DNA from: Polyrhizophydium stewartii
Lineage: Eukaryota; Chytridiomycota; Chytridiomycetes; Rhizophydiales
DNA: 37,169 bases
Assembly (NCBI GenBank): GCA_027604665.1
Contig: JADGIZ010000039.1
Span: 1 to 37,169, forward strand
Direction: 5' to 3'
The notes under the pieces are model-generated. The model was given only the letters and a program-made list of their open reading frames with translations. It ran no database searches and was not told where the DNA came from. This document shows, piece by piece, positions 1 to 11,382 of the stretch (its first letter is position 1; each line of letters starts with the position of its first letter). The translations under genes were made by a program, and so were the position numbers.

Positions 1-141
1 GGCCCCGCCCCTCAAGGGGCGGGCCCGATTATACGCTTCGGCTCATCTCATCGCGAAGCCTCGGAGTGGCCGGCCCCATCCGGGGCCTACGCCACACAAC
101 TCATTTGCCTCGCTTTGATGGGCCCCGCCCCCGATGAGGTT
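1..141. repeat. Compound palindromic repeat, copy 1 (window start)
   Basis: Begins with a GC palindrome (7-20, GCCCCT-CA-AGGGGC, extended by GGCC/GGCC arms) followed by GATT. It ends with CTTTGATGGGCCCCGCCC(CC)GATGAGGTT (113-141). The same pair of ends occurs at 10742-10771 and 10809-10835, with diverged DNA of different length between. The window starts exactly at the palindrome. Confidence 0.85.
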
Positions 142-1123
142 ATCGTATTCTGAGCGACTCCTAGCGGTCTTTCTCTCCGCCGCGGCTAATGAAATACTTA
201 ATGATAGGGAATTTCTACAGAGTTTTCCTCTTTAATGAATTAGTTTTATCTTGACCTATTTATATTTATCTTTTAAGTATCCTTTTAGTTAAACTATTCC
301 ATCCTTTGGATGGGGCTCTACTAATAATAACCGGTTCTAATTGAACATCATTAGATGAGACTAGGTTAAAGTATTGTAATAAACTTTAGTACCCAATCCA
401 TTCCTAAGTTTTTAGTGTGGGACAGTCTAATTAAATTTAAGACTGAAAATGCGAGTGAAACTAAGGCAGTACTTACTAACAACACTTTATTAATGTACTA
501 CACCTAAATAATAAAGCCAACCAATAAAAGGCATTCGTTGTAAGTTATCGTACCTTCTTACAATTTTCATTATGAATAATATTTTAACACCACCTGGGGA
601 GGGATATTATATACGATCGATTTCTCTTAGATTAATCTTCAAGCACTAATAGATCCAATATTACTAGAATAGAGCTTAACCAGTACTGATCCCAATCAGT
701 AAAATCTTTAATAATTTAATCCTAATTATTCATGCTAATTATAACGGATCCAATAAACCTAAGGTACCATAGATTGTAATGGGTAAGGATTAGCCTCAGG
801 GTGTAGCGTATCCGACCTGATGAAAATGTTCTATCTATAGAGCATAGGATTTACTGAGTAATTATGCATGGATCAATAAAGGTCGAAATCTTGCGCTTCT
901 TTATAAATTACAGACTAGAACTTATTCAATAAAGAATTAACTTATCTATTTAAGCCGATCGCTTATTAAATATAATAGAGCATAAGCTATACCATAGCGG
1001 ATTACTTGTCCACCTATTTCTCAATTGAATTAATTCTTATTAGGTCAGGTAGGTTGTAAGCTCCTGATCCAAGTTAGATTCAACAGCGCATATATTATAT
1101 CCTCGCCAGGGGTAAATAAAACC

Positions 1124-1146
1124 GCCCAGCCGCATGGCGGCTGGGC
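1124..1146. repeat. Perfect GC hairpin GCCCAGCCGC-ATG-GCGGCTGGGC
   Basis: Ten-base perfect stem with a three-base loop. Representative of single-copy GC hairpins in this part of the window. Others are at 2047-2078, 2140-2153 (GGCTCCCCGGAGCC), 2524-2540 (GGCCCGC-AAC-GCGGGCC) and 2852-2870. Confidence 0.85.
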
Positions 1147-1289
1147 TCTTATCTAAAAATGCCTGTTTGTGTCAAAAAGCGATTGCACTAAAGATCCTTA
1201 TTAATTAATTTATGACCATCCTTACTTAAATCATCAAATTTTGTCCGGGTGTCATTAATAAAACTTCACGGTTGGTGCCTCAAATGTTA

Positions 1290-1313
1290 GCCGCGCAATA
1301 TTGCGCGGATTGG
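1290..1313. repeat. CGCGCAATATTGCGCG palindrome, copy 1
   Basis: GCCGCGCAATATTGCGCGGA then TTGG. A near-copy with one base lost or changed in the loop (CGCGCAATATCGCGCG) is at 3596-3619, also followed by GATTGG, so both palindrome and flank are shared. Confidence 0.8.
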
Positions 1314-1538
1314 AAATCTGTCCCCCATGCAATTCATTAAAGCTACGCGGAGGTATCCCAAGCATCCTGCTACACCAGCAATGGTTAAACCAACCAGACT
1401 GCTCATTGGTTTATTAAAAATTTGTTGCTCTCAAGTTATTGTCTAACTGGCTCTACTTTAAAGCATAAATACTTAGAATATTGTAAATAACAGCATGGTA
1501 TTAAGTAAAAAACCTTGAAGAAATGAGTTTATGAGCCG

Positions 1539-1573
1539 CGACGTCGCCTCAGAAGCTCTTATGAGGCGGCGTC
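1539..1573. repeat. Element F hairpin, copy 1
   Basis: CGACGTCGCCTCAGAAGCTC...TGAGGCGGCGTC. Stem GACGTCGCCTCA/TGAGGCGGCGTC with an internal near-match and loop GAAGCTCTTA. A relative with the loop ends exchanged is at 27451-27480. Confidence 0.8.
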
Positions 1574-1754
1574 ACGACCGCTCCGCTGCGATTTGAACTT
1601 GATCTAGTAAATTCATGCAGTATTATATGGCAGCTATTTATACAATTGCTCGGTCTTTTATTTAGTTAAACTTAGTATAGGTTACACTTAATAGCCAATG
1701 ATAAGATTGGTTAACCCAAACATAATAATAAATCGATCTAAAAGATCGACCATA

Positions 1755-1772
1755 TTACAATAAATATAGTGC
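1755..1772 (+). repeat. 18-bp AT-rich direct repeat, copy 1
   Basis: TACAATAAATATAGTGCA, identical to 2765-2782. A related CTACAATAAAGTGCTGC stands at about 16231. Not palindromic, unlike most repeats here. Confidence 0.75.
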
Positions 1773-2700
1773 AAGTTAGTTCAGGTAAAAATAATCTGTC
1801 GATAAAGATAGTTACCATAGGTGTTAGTATGAATAATACCTTAATTACATAAGGCTTAATGAGCCATGATTTAACATTCGATCTAGTTATTAATACCTCA
1901 GTAGAACGATTAGGTTGCTCCAATAATAAGATTTAATCTACACGCGCACAAATATGTACAGCTACCATTTATTTGAGTCAACTAATAGGCCCTAAAGTAT
2001 ATAGATTTACCAACAGGATTCTTTTTTATTAGATTCACCGCGGAGCGGGGAATCGCCCCCACAGGGGCCGATTCTCCCGATCCAAATACATAACCCAAAG
2101 ACGAATTTGAGGTACTAAATTGGTTACCAGATATGTTAAGGCTCCCCGGAGCCCGCCCCCTGAGTTTTTCGCAGTTTAATTGATTCCGGCTTTTATATCT
2201 CCAACCAGAGGTTTAACTAAATCAGGAGTATTAAATATACAAGGGGACCATAAGAGTCATTCAATTTTATCTTGGTTAACAGATTAATTATTCTTGGCCC
2301 CCTCAACTTAAGCGGCTGAGCGATCTAGAGGTAATCAGGAAAGCCATCTCGTCTTTTACGTTATGTTACAGGTTGAAGATTAAGCCCTACATTATAGGAT
2401 TGAATTAGATAGGATAACTGATTCAAGCAGCCCCTTCGCGATTAGGGGTAACCGGTTGGTTATTTCGTCTTTTTCAATTAAGTAGTAGTAGTTCTTTAGG
2501 TACATGCCCATTTTAGAACAGGAGGCCCGCAACGCGGGCCGATGTATCGTAACCTCTGGCAATTAACTCAAATCTAATGATGGAAGTCGCACATTTCAGT
2601 CATAATAAAGCAAATATCGACGCCAATGCCCGATATATTAATTGATTGTAAATATATATTTAGTTATTGGGCTTTGCCATTTTATTAAGATTCAATAGTC

Positions 2701-2719
2701 TTGGAGCGGCATCCGCCGC
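2701..2719 (+). repeat. Element E palindrome (AGCGGCATCCGCCGC)
   Basis: TTGGAGCGGCATCCGCCGC. Same element at 27165-27184, inverted at 22756-22776, and a variant at 14864-14881. Confidence 0.85.
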
Positions 2720-2764
2720 GTGTTCTATAATTATTTTACAGAATTAACAGGATGTATAACTATC

Positions 2765-2782
2765 TACAATAAATATAGTGCA
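2765..2782 (+). repeat. 18-bp AT-rich direct repeat, copy 2
   Basis: Identical to 1755-1772, about 1 kb downstream. Followed by a GC-free stretch and then the GGCCGCTCATTGAGCGGCC palindrome at 2852-2870. Confidence 0.75.
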
Positions 2783-3106
2783 GCCATATAATATTTACTT
2801 ATATGCTTTGCTGCTTTATCCTTATATTATTGCCAGCGGTAACCTGAGACCGGCCGCTCATTGAGCGGCCTCCTCCTTATAAATGGGTCATCTTTATATA
2901 GGAAGATAAAAATAAAGACCATAGCAGATTTAACTACTTTATATGATATTTTAATTAAATTTGCTACAATTGTTAACGAAAACTCTAAGCTTGAGACAAT
3001 AGTAAAATAAGATAGCCTAATATAATGAAGCACCAATTTATTACTTCAATAAATGTTAAACCATACACCTTGGTTTCTACTCCATCTTTTAGAAAATAAT
3101 TGATCA

Positions 3107-3187
3107 GCGCAAAGTACTTTGCGCTGCTCTTTACCGAAAATGCAAATCACCCGCCCCGCAAACCGCTCTTTGCGCCGCTCTTTACCG
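3107..3187. repeat. Hairpin plus 19-bp direct repeat
   Basis: GCGCAAAGTACTTTGCGC (3107-3124) is a perfect palindrome. TTTGCGCTGCTCTTTACCG (3118-3136) recurs as TTTGCGCCGCTCTTTACCG (3169-3187), so the right arm of the palindrome plus its flank is duplicated 51 bases on. Confidence 0.8.
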
Positions 3188-3595
3188 CCAATCCGACGAG
3201 TCTGATTGGCTTATCATAACCCGGTATATCATTAAAATAATTCAGATGAGTAGATATAATTAATGGGTTCGATATTTGGTTTAAAGTACACTAGGTTATC
3301 TTTATGTTAAATATTCACGTTAAATTGCTATGTTAAGATCAATCTTTGTATGCAGAGCTTATTCTTATACTATGGTAAAGCTGTATCCCTTATAGGCCTC
3401 TTTTATGCTACGATACTAGGTTAGTCCAGTGGCGAATGGATTAGTGTATGAATTGCCAGACTGGTTCTTGTATCATCCTTATTAATTGGCCCATAGTTAA
3501 AATAAGCTAATTAGACGCATTAGCTAATCGGCGAACCGCAAAATGTCGTAACCACGCACCATGGGGGGGCCATTTAGTCAAATTTGATCTCGATG

Positions 3596-3619
3596 CCCGC
3601 GCAATATCGCGCGGATTGG
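3596..3619. repeat. CGCGCAATATCGCGCG palindrome, copy 2
   Basis: CCCGCGCAATATCGCGCGGA then TTGG; see 1290-1313. GATTGG directly follows the stem in both copies. Confidence 0.8.
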
Positions 3620-4200
3620 GTGCCCCAATCGCTAATCGACCCACCTTCCTGACCAGCCCATCGACCAACCTTATTTATCCCTGAGCAACCGGGGGGCTAA
3701 CAAGAGATATTTTATCGTTTAAGGCTGTAAAGGTATATCTAACCGAATTAGGGTATATGCTCTAAAGTTCCGAAAGGGCTTGCTGTTTAATGAATCATCG
3801 CGAAGCTAACCAATATTGGCTAAACTCCTATTCATTATATCGGTCTTAATGCTCTTTCTCTTGACTTATAATAGTTTATGTCCACCATTGCCATTACCTT
3901 AGAGTTAATCGATTTCATCGATCTTCTTAACTGCCTATCTAGGGCATTCCTAATCTCTTTCCTCTTTAGATAAAATGGATGGTTAAGACCTTAGGGGTAT
4001 TCACTTTAAATCATTAAGCGGCGCAGGCGCCTATCGAGTACCCCCTATACATATTGGTACCTATTTAAAATATTTAACCCACTTGGGATAGTTTAATACT
4101 AATACCTAAACGCCTATCAAGCAACCCAGCTTCCAAATGCGTGGTATCAGTAAATGCACTCCTAGATGAATATAAAACGATGAATCATGCTTACAATAGT

Positions 4201-4272
4201 CGCGGCGTCGAGCGGCGACCCGGCTGCTTTAGCGGTCGGGGGTGGCTCCGGGCCCCCGACCTTGGGGGGGAT
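4201..4272. repeat. GC palindrome cluster
   Basis: CGCGGCGTCGAGCGGCGACC, then a run including GGTCGGGGG and GGGCCCCCGACC that pairs as a hairpin (about 4234-4261), then a seven-G tract. No open frame of interest crosses it. Confidence 0.7.
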
Positions 4273-5809
4273 TTTAGTTAAGCTCTAAATGTGTACCTTT
4301 ATCGGTAGCACGGCAATTGGGTCAACTAGTATAACAGCCATGTAGTTTTATTCAATCTTAGTTACCCTGGATCTATTTTACCTACATGCTATATTGATTA
4401 TAAAGGATTATGGTATGGGTACTCATGAGCTTAGATTAGAACTATTTTGACCTGACCTAGATGATATAAAGATATTTGCCTAAAACACATGTATTAGATG
4501 ATTAAATTTAAATGGAATTTTATCGGACCTTTTGATTGAAATAATCCAGATGATTAAAATAATATGTCCCGTTAATTTAATGTATGAGCCTAATGGCGAT
4601 TGAATGGTAGTTAAAGCTAATTGGATTGAAGTGAAATGAATAGAAATAATCTTAAGATCCATTCAATTGCCGAAAGGCGATCCGCACCACTACGTGGCGC
4701 CGATCGCGACCAACTCGCTTGCTTCGCACCAAATGGCCGCTCTTTGGGGCGCATTCGCTTCCTTCACTTACACCCTGCACTTAACCATATATTGCGTACT
4801 AAAGAGTCTATACAATTCATGTAAGATTAAACTATTCTAATTGGTTTAATGAAGCCTAACTAATATCAAAGGATAAGCCTAAAATCAATGTATTAGGTAC
4901 TTATTCTGACTTAAAAATTCAAGTAACCAGCAATAACTTAGCTAATATATAAGCCATGTTTTATTATCAGTTGACAGCTTAGGTTTGACTTTTAAAAAAA
5001 GGAAAGATTTACAAATCTATCTAGCAATATAGCCTAAAGTAATTATTAATAATCAGTTAAGGTGCCATAAGCCAGCTTTGGGTCACCGGCTGATTCCGAC
5101 CACGATCACCGCTGGACCAGCGGAGGTTGTGTTACCGGTACTTTCTCAAGGGTTGAGCCTATTGAATAGGTAATTGACATGCAGGGATTAATAATAATAG
5201 GGCTATGTTATACAAATATTATTCATACTCTAAAGATAAAGCTTAATTATTTTAGATTTCAGGGTCAAATTAGCTGTTAGCACCACTTACCCCGGCTTAA
5301 ACCAGATAAGGTGTCGTATATGTATTTTAGGTAAGGGGGATAGCCAAAGGACGCGGGTATGCGTAATGGCCCGCTAACTGAAATATTCTTAGTCTAATAG
5401 CCCATTATATATTGGTTGGTCTTTAAGTACTAAACCTTAGGGTTAATCTAATCTAGGCTACAGGGGTAATTCCATAAACCCCAGACAAATCTTGTTCGTC
5501 ATCCGGTCCGTCCTCGGTTCTCTCACCAAAAGTGTAAGCCAAATGTTCAAAATAGGCCTAAAAGACACTGTAGAAGTATCCGCCTAATAAGTTGACCGAC
5601 CGTTGTACAAATTGCCCCCCATTGCTGGTACTAATCACTATCAACATCAGATTTTTGAGATGAAATATCATGTAGGCTTATTTACCAGTAATTGCAATCC
5701 GTAGTACCCGCACTCCAATTATTTATATGTTGATGCACAACATTAATCTAGGCCTATAGCTATCCCTAATCACTAATGAGCGTATAATATAGGTTAAATC
5801 GGCGAAGCG

Positions 5810-6260
5810 CGAAGTCTTGGCTACCCCGGAGCCACCGGGGGCTAAAGCGCCCCCGGTAGCGATCACGGGCGGTATGGTGTTACCTCTGGCGATAATCTTA
5901 ATAATAGCTAGGTGCCAACTAAAAAAAGTGTGGATCGCGATCACCGGTGTCCCGACACAAAAGCCACCGGAGTCGTGAGCGGCCGATCGGCACGCGGACC
6001 GGGCCATCGCACAAAATCATCCACCGTTGCGCCAAATTTTGTCGGGTTAAAATATTTCGCGGTTCAATTCTACAACGGGCAAATGTCCAGGCGTCGCAGC
6101 CAACGCCCTGGTTTTTGTGGGTGCCATTAAATGATAACCCGGATGGGAGGCAGCAGCCCCCAGGGCTGCTGCCCCCCGGGACCGGGGGGGGTCGAAAAAT
6201 ACGACCATTGGGGCGGGGCGTTTTTATTAAAATGGCCGCCAATGGAGCCCCCCCGGCTGT
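5810..6260. other. GC island of nested hairpins
   Basis: A 450-base stretch with far higher GC than its flanks. It contains ACCGGGGGC...GCCCCCGGT (about 5837-5857), ATCACCGGTGTC...GCCACCGGAGTCGTGA, and GGCAGCAGCCC-CCA-GGGCTGCTGCC (6149-6173), then a GGGACCGGGGGG tract. Several overlapping open frames of up to 121 codons cross it on both strands, which is what GC-rich DNA poor in TAA/TAG would do by chance. CAAATTTTGTC-GGGT at about 6031-6047 echoes CAAATTTTGTCCGGGT at about 1236, hinting at an old shared repeat. Confidence 0.65.
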
Positions 6261-6319
6261 TAAATTAAGCGCGTTGCTTTGCCAATTAAAACCCGGTATA
6301 TTATGTACATAGGTTGCTT

Positions 6320-6900
6320 ATGGGGCCTGAGGGTTAATTAGCTACAATCGACGGAAAACTGATTAGATACCAAATAATCTATATAAAAAACCATTATCCC
6401 ATATAGCAATAAATAAACCCGCTGTTGAACTAACATTACAGATAATAATTCAAATCTAGTGTAATATCTCGATATAAAGGTTTAGCTGATTGGACGTCGA
6501 TAGTTGTAAACCAATTAGACCATATAAATATAGTTGCTAAATCAGATAGGATTAGTACAAAATCTCGTTTAAATATGGTAAGATATACAAAATACTAATG
6601 AGAATATAACTAGATATAAGAATAATTTAGGATACAAAATAATATATAGAAATAATAAGTGACTATCTATCAAATACTAAAAAGATCAAATCTAGGAAAT
6701 CTTATACAATAAACTAGGGATAGCTAGAAGAAAATAAAGAAAGAGGATAAAAGCTGTAATAATAAAACTATCTACTAAATAATTATAAGTAAATTGAGAT
6801 CTGTCAAATTATATAATATAGAATAAAGAGTAACTAATAATAATTTACTGAATGATAGCTAATAAATTTCATGGCAGATAGATTAAACTATCTTTTTCGT
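6320..6900. other. AT-rich block without GC palindromes
   Basis: Almost free of GC clusters and A-rich on the plus strand. Stop codons are frequent in every frame and I see no RNA gene. It resembles 16500-20500, 35030-35600 and the tail 36250-37169, so the window is a mosaic of palindrome-rich and palindrome-free DNA. Confidence 0.6.
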
Positions 6901-7032
6901 TACTCATGTCAGCATTATTAACCAGTCACGCACTACGTTTTATCTCCGAGCCGAAGCTTATTCGTCTAGATTAAACTCGGGATAATTCAAGAATCCAAGT
7001 AGAAGATCACTGAGCGACCGGCCTTTGGCCAC

Positions 7033-8040
7033 CGCCCCTCAAGGGGCGGGCCGGTTAGGGCCCTTGACGCGCAGCTCGCGCAGGCTAGGGCCCGATGAAG
7101 CATGACATAGGCGACTAGCGACATGTACATGAGTTGAATTATTGCAAATTACTAATAAGAAGAAAGAGCAAAAGAAAGCAATTGTTACAATTAGCTCTAT
7201 GGAAAAGTACTTAGGAGGAGGGGCTTTCACTCAAATTATTGGAATAGGTGAAGCACCTTTGTAAATAATACGAGGATATTAAAAAGATTTCGGAAGCAGT
7301 CAGTCTATTAGAAGAATAATCAACTAACTTACTGTGAACTAAACCTGATGATCGGTGCGATGTAATTCCCACATGTCGACATGCCAAATAGGTAAGTGTC
7401 GAACCTCAATTTAGGATCAGTATATTTTGGAAATACCAAGAAAATGACTTATTAAGAGATCAAAATCAACTAATCAATGATTTTAGACTAATCGCGAAGC
7501 ATGGAAAATCTCGGTTTGGAGCGGCGACCGTGGCCGCGCCCCTCAAGGGGCGGGCCGGTTAGGGCCCTTGACGCGCAGCTCGCGCAGGCTAGGGCCCGAT
7601 GAAGCATGACATAGGCGACTAGCGACATGTACATGAGTTGAATTATTGCAAATTACTAATAAGAAGAAAGAGCAAAAGAAAGCAATTGTTACAATTAGCT
7701 CTATGGAAAAGTACTTAGGAGGAGGGGCTTTCACTCAAATTATTGGAATAGGTGAAGCACCTTTGTAAATAATACGAGGATATTAAAAAGATTTCGGAAG
7801 CAGTCAGTCTATTAGAAGAATAATCAACTAACTTACTGTGAACTAAACCTGATGATCGGTGCGATGTAATTCCCACATGTCGACATGCCAAATAGGTAAG
7901 TGTCGAACCTCAATTTAGGATCAGTATATTTTGGAAATACCAAGAAAATGACTTATTAAGAGATCAAAATCAACTAATCAATGATTTTAGACTAATCGCG
8001 AAGCATGGAAAATCTCGGTTTGGAGCGGCGACCGTGGCCG
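7033..8040. repeat. Exact tandem duplication, two 504-bp units
   Basis: Bases 7033-7536 recur at 7537-8040 with no difference that I could see. Each unit opens with the palindrome CGCCCCTCAAGGGGCGGGCC, and a further copy of that 20-mer begins at 8041 directly after unit 2, so GC palindromes bound both units. Each unit carries the same 63-codon minus-strand frame beginning at a GTG; I treat that as incidental. Identity of the copies implies recent duplication, gene conversion, or an assembly effect. Confidence 0.95.
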
Positions 8041-8092
8041 CGCCCCTCAAGGGGCGGGCCTCTGAAGCATGCAAATAGGCGACCTAGCGGGC
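8041..8092. repeat. Decayed third copy of the 504-bp unit's start, lacking a GC insert
   Basis: After the shared 20-bp palindrome the two full units have about 43 bases (GGTTAGGGCCC...AGGGCCCGA, itself flanked by GGGCCC) before TGAAGCATG. Here TGAAGCATG follows after two bases. Further matching text continues as ATAGGCGAC and TAGCG with small differences, then homology is lost. Confidence 0.7.
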
Positions 8093-10430
8093 GATTTTCT
8101 CACAAATTCAAGCGGAGCGTAGCTACGCTGCTCATCTTGTATAATCTACTCTCTCTTTTGACTCCGTGATTAGATGGTAGATCATGGGAAATCAGGAACT
8201 GGGCGTGCGATGATGTGAAAAACGATAATGATAGGTTTTAGTTGATTGAGGTGCTTCTGAGGGTGGCTACAAATGCAAATCAGCTTATCTACTTTATTAC
8301 AGTTTGCCTGGTAGATTCCCTGTATATCAAATGATTTACAATTCTCTAGGGACGAGTTACTATATAGACAGGGTATTCTCTAGACTAAGTAATACAATAG
8401 GATCAAAAATGGGACAGGGTAGAGTCGATAAGCCAAGATAGATTATTAAGCTCCTAAGGAGCTGTAAACTATTTATTCCAAAGCTCAGCCAACAGCAAAG
8501 GGAAATCAGAGCCTAGACGCTTGCCTCAAAGTGCGGCGGGGACCGCTCCTGCTCCACCCCTGGAGAAAGTAACCTAAATAAAGGAAGAACATCCTCTGAA
8601 TGCTTCAAAATCAAAGAGGATTTGCATTGATTCAGATTTGCACATAGATAATAGGTTGAGCTTATTATGATAATCTAAGTTTTATTCTGGTGTACCAGCT
8701 ACATATGAACTTGCATTAGGCAATTAGCATTCATTGCTTTCCTTATATACGGTTCATCAGTAGACCGTCAACTCAATATACAATAATGACGAACCATCAT
8801 AGGTAATATCCATTCCCGGCTTAGCCAGTACAGAACTTAAGCCAGATAGCACCCACCGAAGGAGGTCAAATCCTCCAGCTCACTGCACTTATATAAGTTT
8901 GTGAAGAGGCGTTACATCATTACGCTAGGCTTTTCAAGCTTTAGAGGACTTTTGTATATTGTTACCTAATGATGCAGAGATTTAGCTCCAATGTAGATGA
9001 GCTGTAATTCATTATTCTTGATTATATCATCTTTCTTTATACGTCTCTAGATTACTTATCTATACTAGACCAATAATAAGGTTCTTAAGTCTTTATATCT
9101 TCCCCTTTTACAGCCATATTAGTTTCTATAGTATATCAACAGGCGGGTAAGGGATTATAAGCATGTTCTCTAATTCTATATATGTGATAAACTATATATA
9201 TTATTATCTTTAGAAAGAAGAAGGGAACCTCAAGTTAGAAATGTTATTTAATTAGACTCAATACAAAAACCATTTATTTCTAATCCTCTTATTCATGATA
9301 GTTTACATTTATTAGCCTATAAACAATTTTGATAGTTCTACTTTAGGAGATTAGGATTCCCAGTTACACCCTATCGATTGATCGGCCCACTGCTACAAAA
9401 ATAGGTCAATCAACCATTAGGTTTCAATAAAAAGAGCCCCGCAGGTGGCTCGTTGATTTGCTGTGATTAGTTAAAAATCATTACGCATGAATCATGAACT
9501 TAATAAAGTATAGAGACAGTAAGAATGAAGCATGTCTACTTTAGAATAGGATGACCAGTTGCTTTGCAACTTAATTAATGATATTTTACAAATCGCTCAT
9601 TGAGCGAGTTGGCCCTCTTGGCTCTATTTTAGCTATAGCAATCGACAGTCTATCACCAAGCCGTCCCTAAAGAATATCCGCTTGATCTGATCATTAGGTA
9701 TATATCTGATAAAACAAGCATTAGCCTATAGGATCTATCTAGTCTGAACACCCCCCATTGAGGGGGTGGGTTGGTAGACTGAGCTATGAACGATGGAACA
9801 TGAGTTTTTAAGGAGTTTAGAAAATCGATCTTTAAAGATCGACTTGATCCATGAATATCAGTAAATCTTTTTATCGACAATCTTAAGGAACATTAATCAG
9901 ATAACGCTTAGAACAACAATGTAGACTAAACCAAAAGTAGATGAAAACGATTGTTATTGCGATCATATTCATTTCAACCACCCCCAGATCACTGATGTTT
10001 CTACTAATTTCTAGAAGTACCGCTCCACAGCCGCGGGGCAAGGGCTACGCCGTATATATTGTATTTTCCCCTTTTAGTTTCTATAGTTAGAGACCCACAC
10101 ATCTTGCTATTTTTTATACGCTCAATCGGCGCTGTGCCTCAGACCATTCCTCCATGATAACCGTACGTTAGCTTCTCATCCACTACGTTCCCTCGATAAC
10201 TAGCGGTTCCCTCGCCAAAAGATGTACCACTTTTGGCCTCGGTGATCATGTATGAGGATATCATCACCACCCCCCTCACTTCGTTCCAGCTCCTATTGGA
10301 GCTTCTTATTTAGCATTTGATGATTTGGTGTCTTATCCTAAATAGAGGGGTTATCGCGGCTTAAATAATCAAAGAGGTGTGATGGGGCCAAATATTACTA
10401 TGAATCTAGCCTATTTAGACTCTCCCTTAG
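8093..10430. other. Intergenic DNA with scattered hairpins
   Basis: No gene recognised. Contains GC hairpins such as CACCCCCCATTGAGGGGGTG (9749-9768), AT hairpins such as CGATCTTTAAAGATCG (about 9826-9841), and CTCATTGAGCGAG at about 9596-9608. Pyrimidine-rich tracts occur at 9000-9130 and 10060-10090. Confidence 0.55.
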
Positions 10431-10476
10431 AAATCAGATCTAACAAGAAACTAGGTAACCTCGTCACCAATTATCA
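10431..10476. repeat. 46-bp direct repeat, copy 1
   Basis: Starts AAATCAGATCTAACAAGAAA and ends CACCAATTATCA. Identical to 11337-11382, about 906 bp downstream. The flanks differ on both sides, so this is a dispersed element and not the edge of a longer duplication. Confidence 0.9.
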
Positions 10477-10720
10477 ATTATTCATCTGACTAATATCTAT
10501 AGTACTAAATCATACCAAATAATTGTAGTAATACTATCCAGAATAATTACTAATCAATCTACCATTAATCCATAGTTACTAACCAAATTTCTATTACTAA
10601 TCGAGATAAATCATAAATAATCAGTATTCTATTCAATAATCATATCAATCTAATCCATAATATCATCCTATTGCTATCTAGATTACTAGTGATTAATCCT
10701 TCCAATAGTAATACTATCCG
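10477..10720. other. A/C-rich, G-poor strand-asymmetric block
   Basis: The plus strand is dominated by A, T and C with very few G, and repeats words such as AATCATA, ACTAATC and TAATCCAT. AGTAATACTATCC occurs at 10527 and 10707. No open frame or structure is apparent. It ends at the nested palindrome. Confidence 0.6.
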
Positions 10721-10723
10721 ACA

Positions 10724-10835
10724 CCTCATCGGGGCGGTAAGGGCCCCGCCCCTCAAGGGGCGGGCCCGATTTGACGTATCGTCGCACTCACCTAGTTCGC
10801 TTGACTCACTTTGATGGGCCCCGCCCGATGAGGTT
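10724..10835. repeat. Compound palindromic repeat, copy 2, nested palindrome
   Basis: CCTCATCGGGGCGG (10724-10737) is an approximate inverted match to the CCGCCCGATGAGG end (10821-10833), and encloses the GC palindrome 10742-10766. The whole could extrude as a cruciform or fold as a long hairpin. The inner palindrome and the right end match bases 1-141. Confidence 0.8.
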
Positions 10836-11336
10836 GCTCCGCGCCGCGGCGCCCGCTCGATTTGATCGATTTCCTCTAATTCTAATTGTCTAAATATCCG
10901 GATAGTCTGCTTCCCCTATTAACACCATCTATTAATAAAGTAGACCGGAGAAAAGGCTTTCTAATTTAGGCTCTGCGCTTGAATTTGGAGCGACTCCGTC
11001 GCGGCCCATATTTTAATTTGCACAAATTCGTTTTTGATCAACCAATGGTTGCGGAGCAGCTCCGCTGCGTCCTTTTATTCACCCTCCTAGAGATGCCCCC
11101 CTATATTCTCCATCTAATCCACCCAGGGTCTGTACGTCCCCCCAAGAGTGAGCTGAAAGAGCTTGACGAATGAGGCGAAACGTATTCTAGTAAGACCCGC
11201 GGTGGATATATTAGAGGACACAATAGAATACCCTCTATACTCTAGCCTAATAGGGTCCAGAGCCATTTTGGCAATTGAGAGGATGCCCGTCTGATTCATT
11301 TATCCCCTCTAGAAACCATCTAAGCTAGACCCGAAT

Positions 11337-11382
11337 AAATCAGATCTAACAAGAAACTAGGTAACCTCGTCACCAATTATCA
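11337..11382. repeat. 46-bp direct repeat, copy 2
   Basis: Identical to 10431-10476. It is followed at once by CCGCGACGGAGTCGCTCC, a GC palindrome, whereas copy 1 is followed by an A/C-rich block, so the palindrome may have inserted at the repeat edge. Confidence 0.9.

Larger units (their letters stand above)
142..5809. other. Palindrome-rich intergenic DNA
   Basis: No gene is recognisable. AT-rich spacer is interrupted every few hundred bases by short GC hairpins, the main ones listed separately. I checked for tRNA T-loops and rRNA core sequences and saw none. Confidence 0.6.

Noticed and set aside
2830..2850. TTGCCAGCGGTAACC, reminiscent of the small-subunit rRNA 530 loop
   Set aside because: Several conserved bases are missing and no flanking helix or downstream rRNA text is present.
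5912..6312. Overlapping open frames of 72-121 codons on both strands
   Set aside because: They cross the GC island and are open in several frames at once, as expected from composition, with no consistent codon bias.
7039..7734. A 63-codon minus-strand frame present twice, with a hydrophobic stretch that could be a membrane helix
   Set aside because: It is doubled only because the 504-bp unit is doubled, it starts at GTG right after an overlapping TGA, its last third is GC palindrome, and it shows no codon bias.
10979..11299. Overlapping 61-64 codon frames on both strands
   Set aside because: Short, on opposite strands of the same DNA, crossing GC palindromes, and of a length common by chance.
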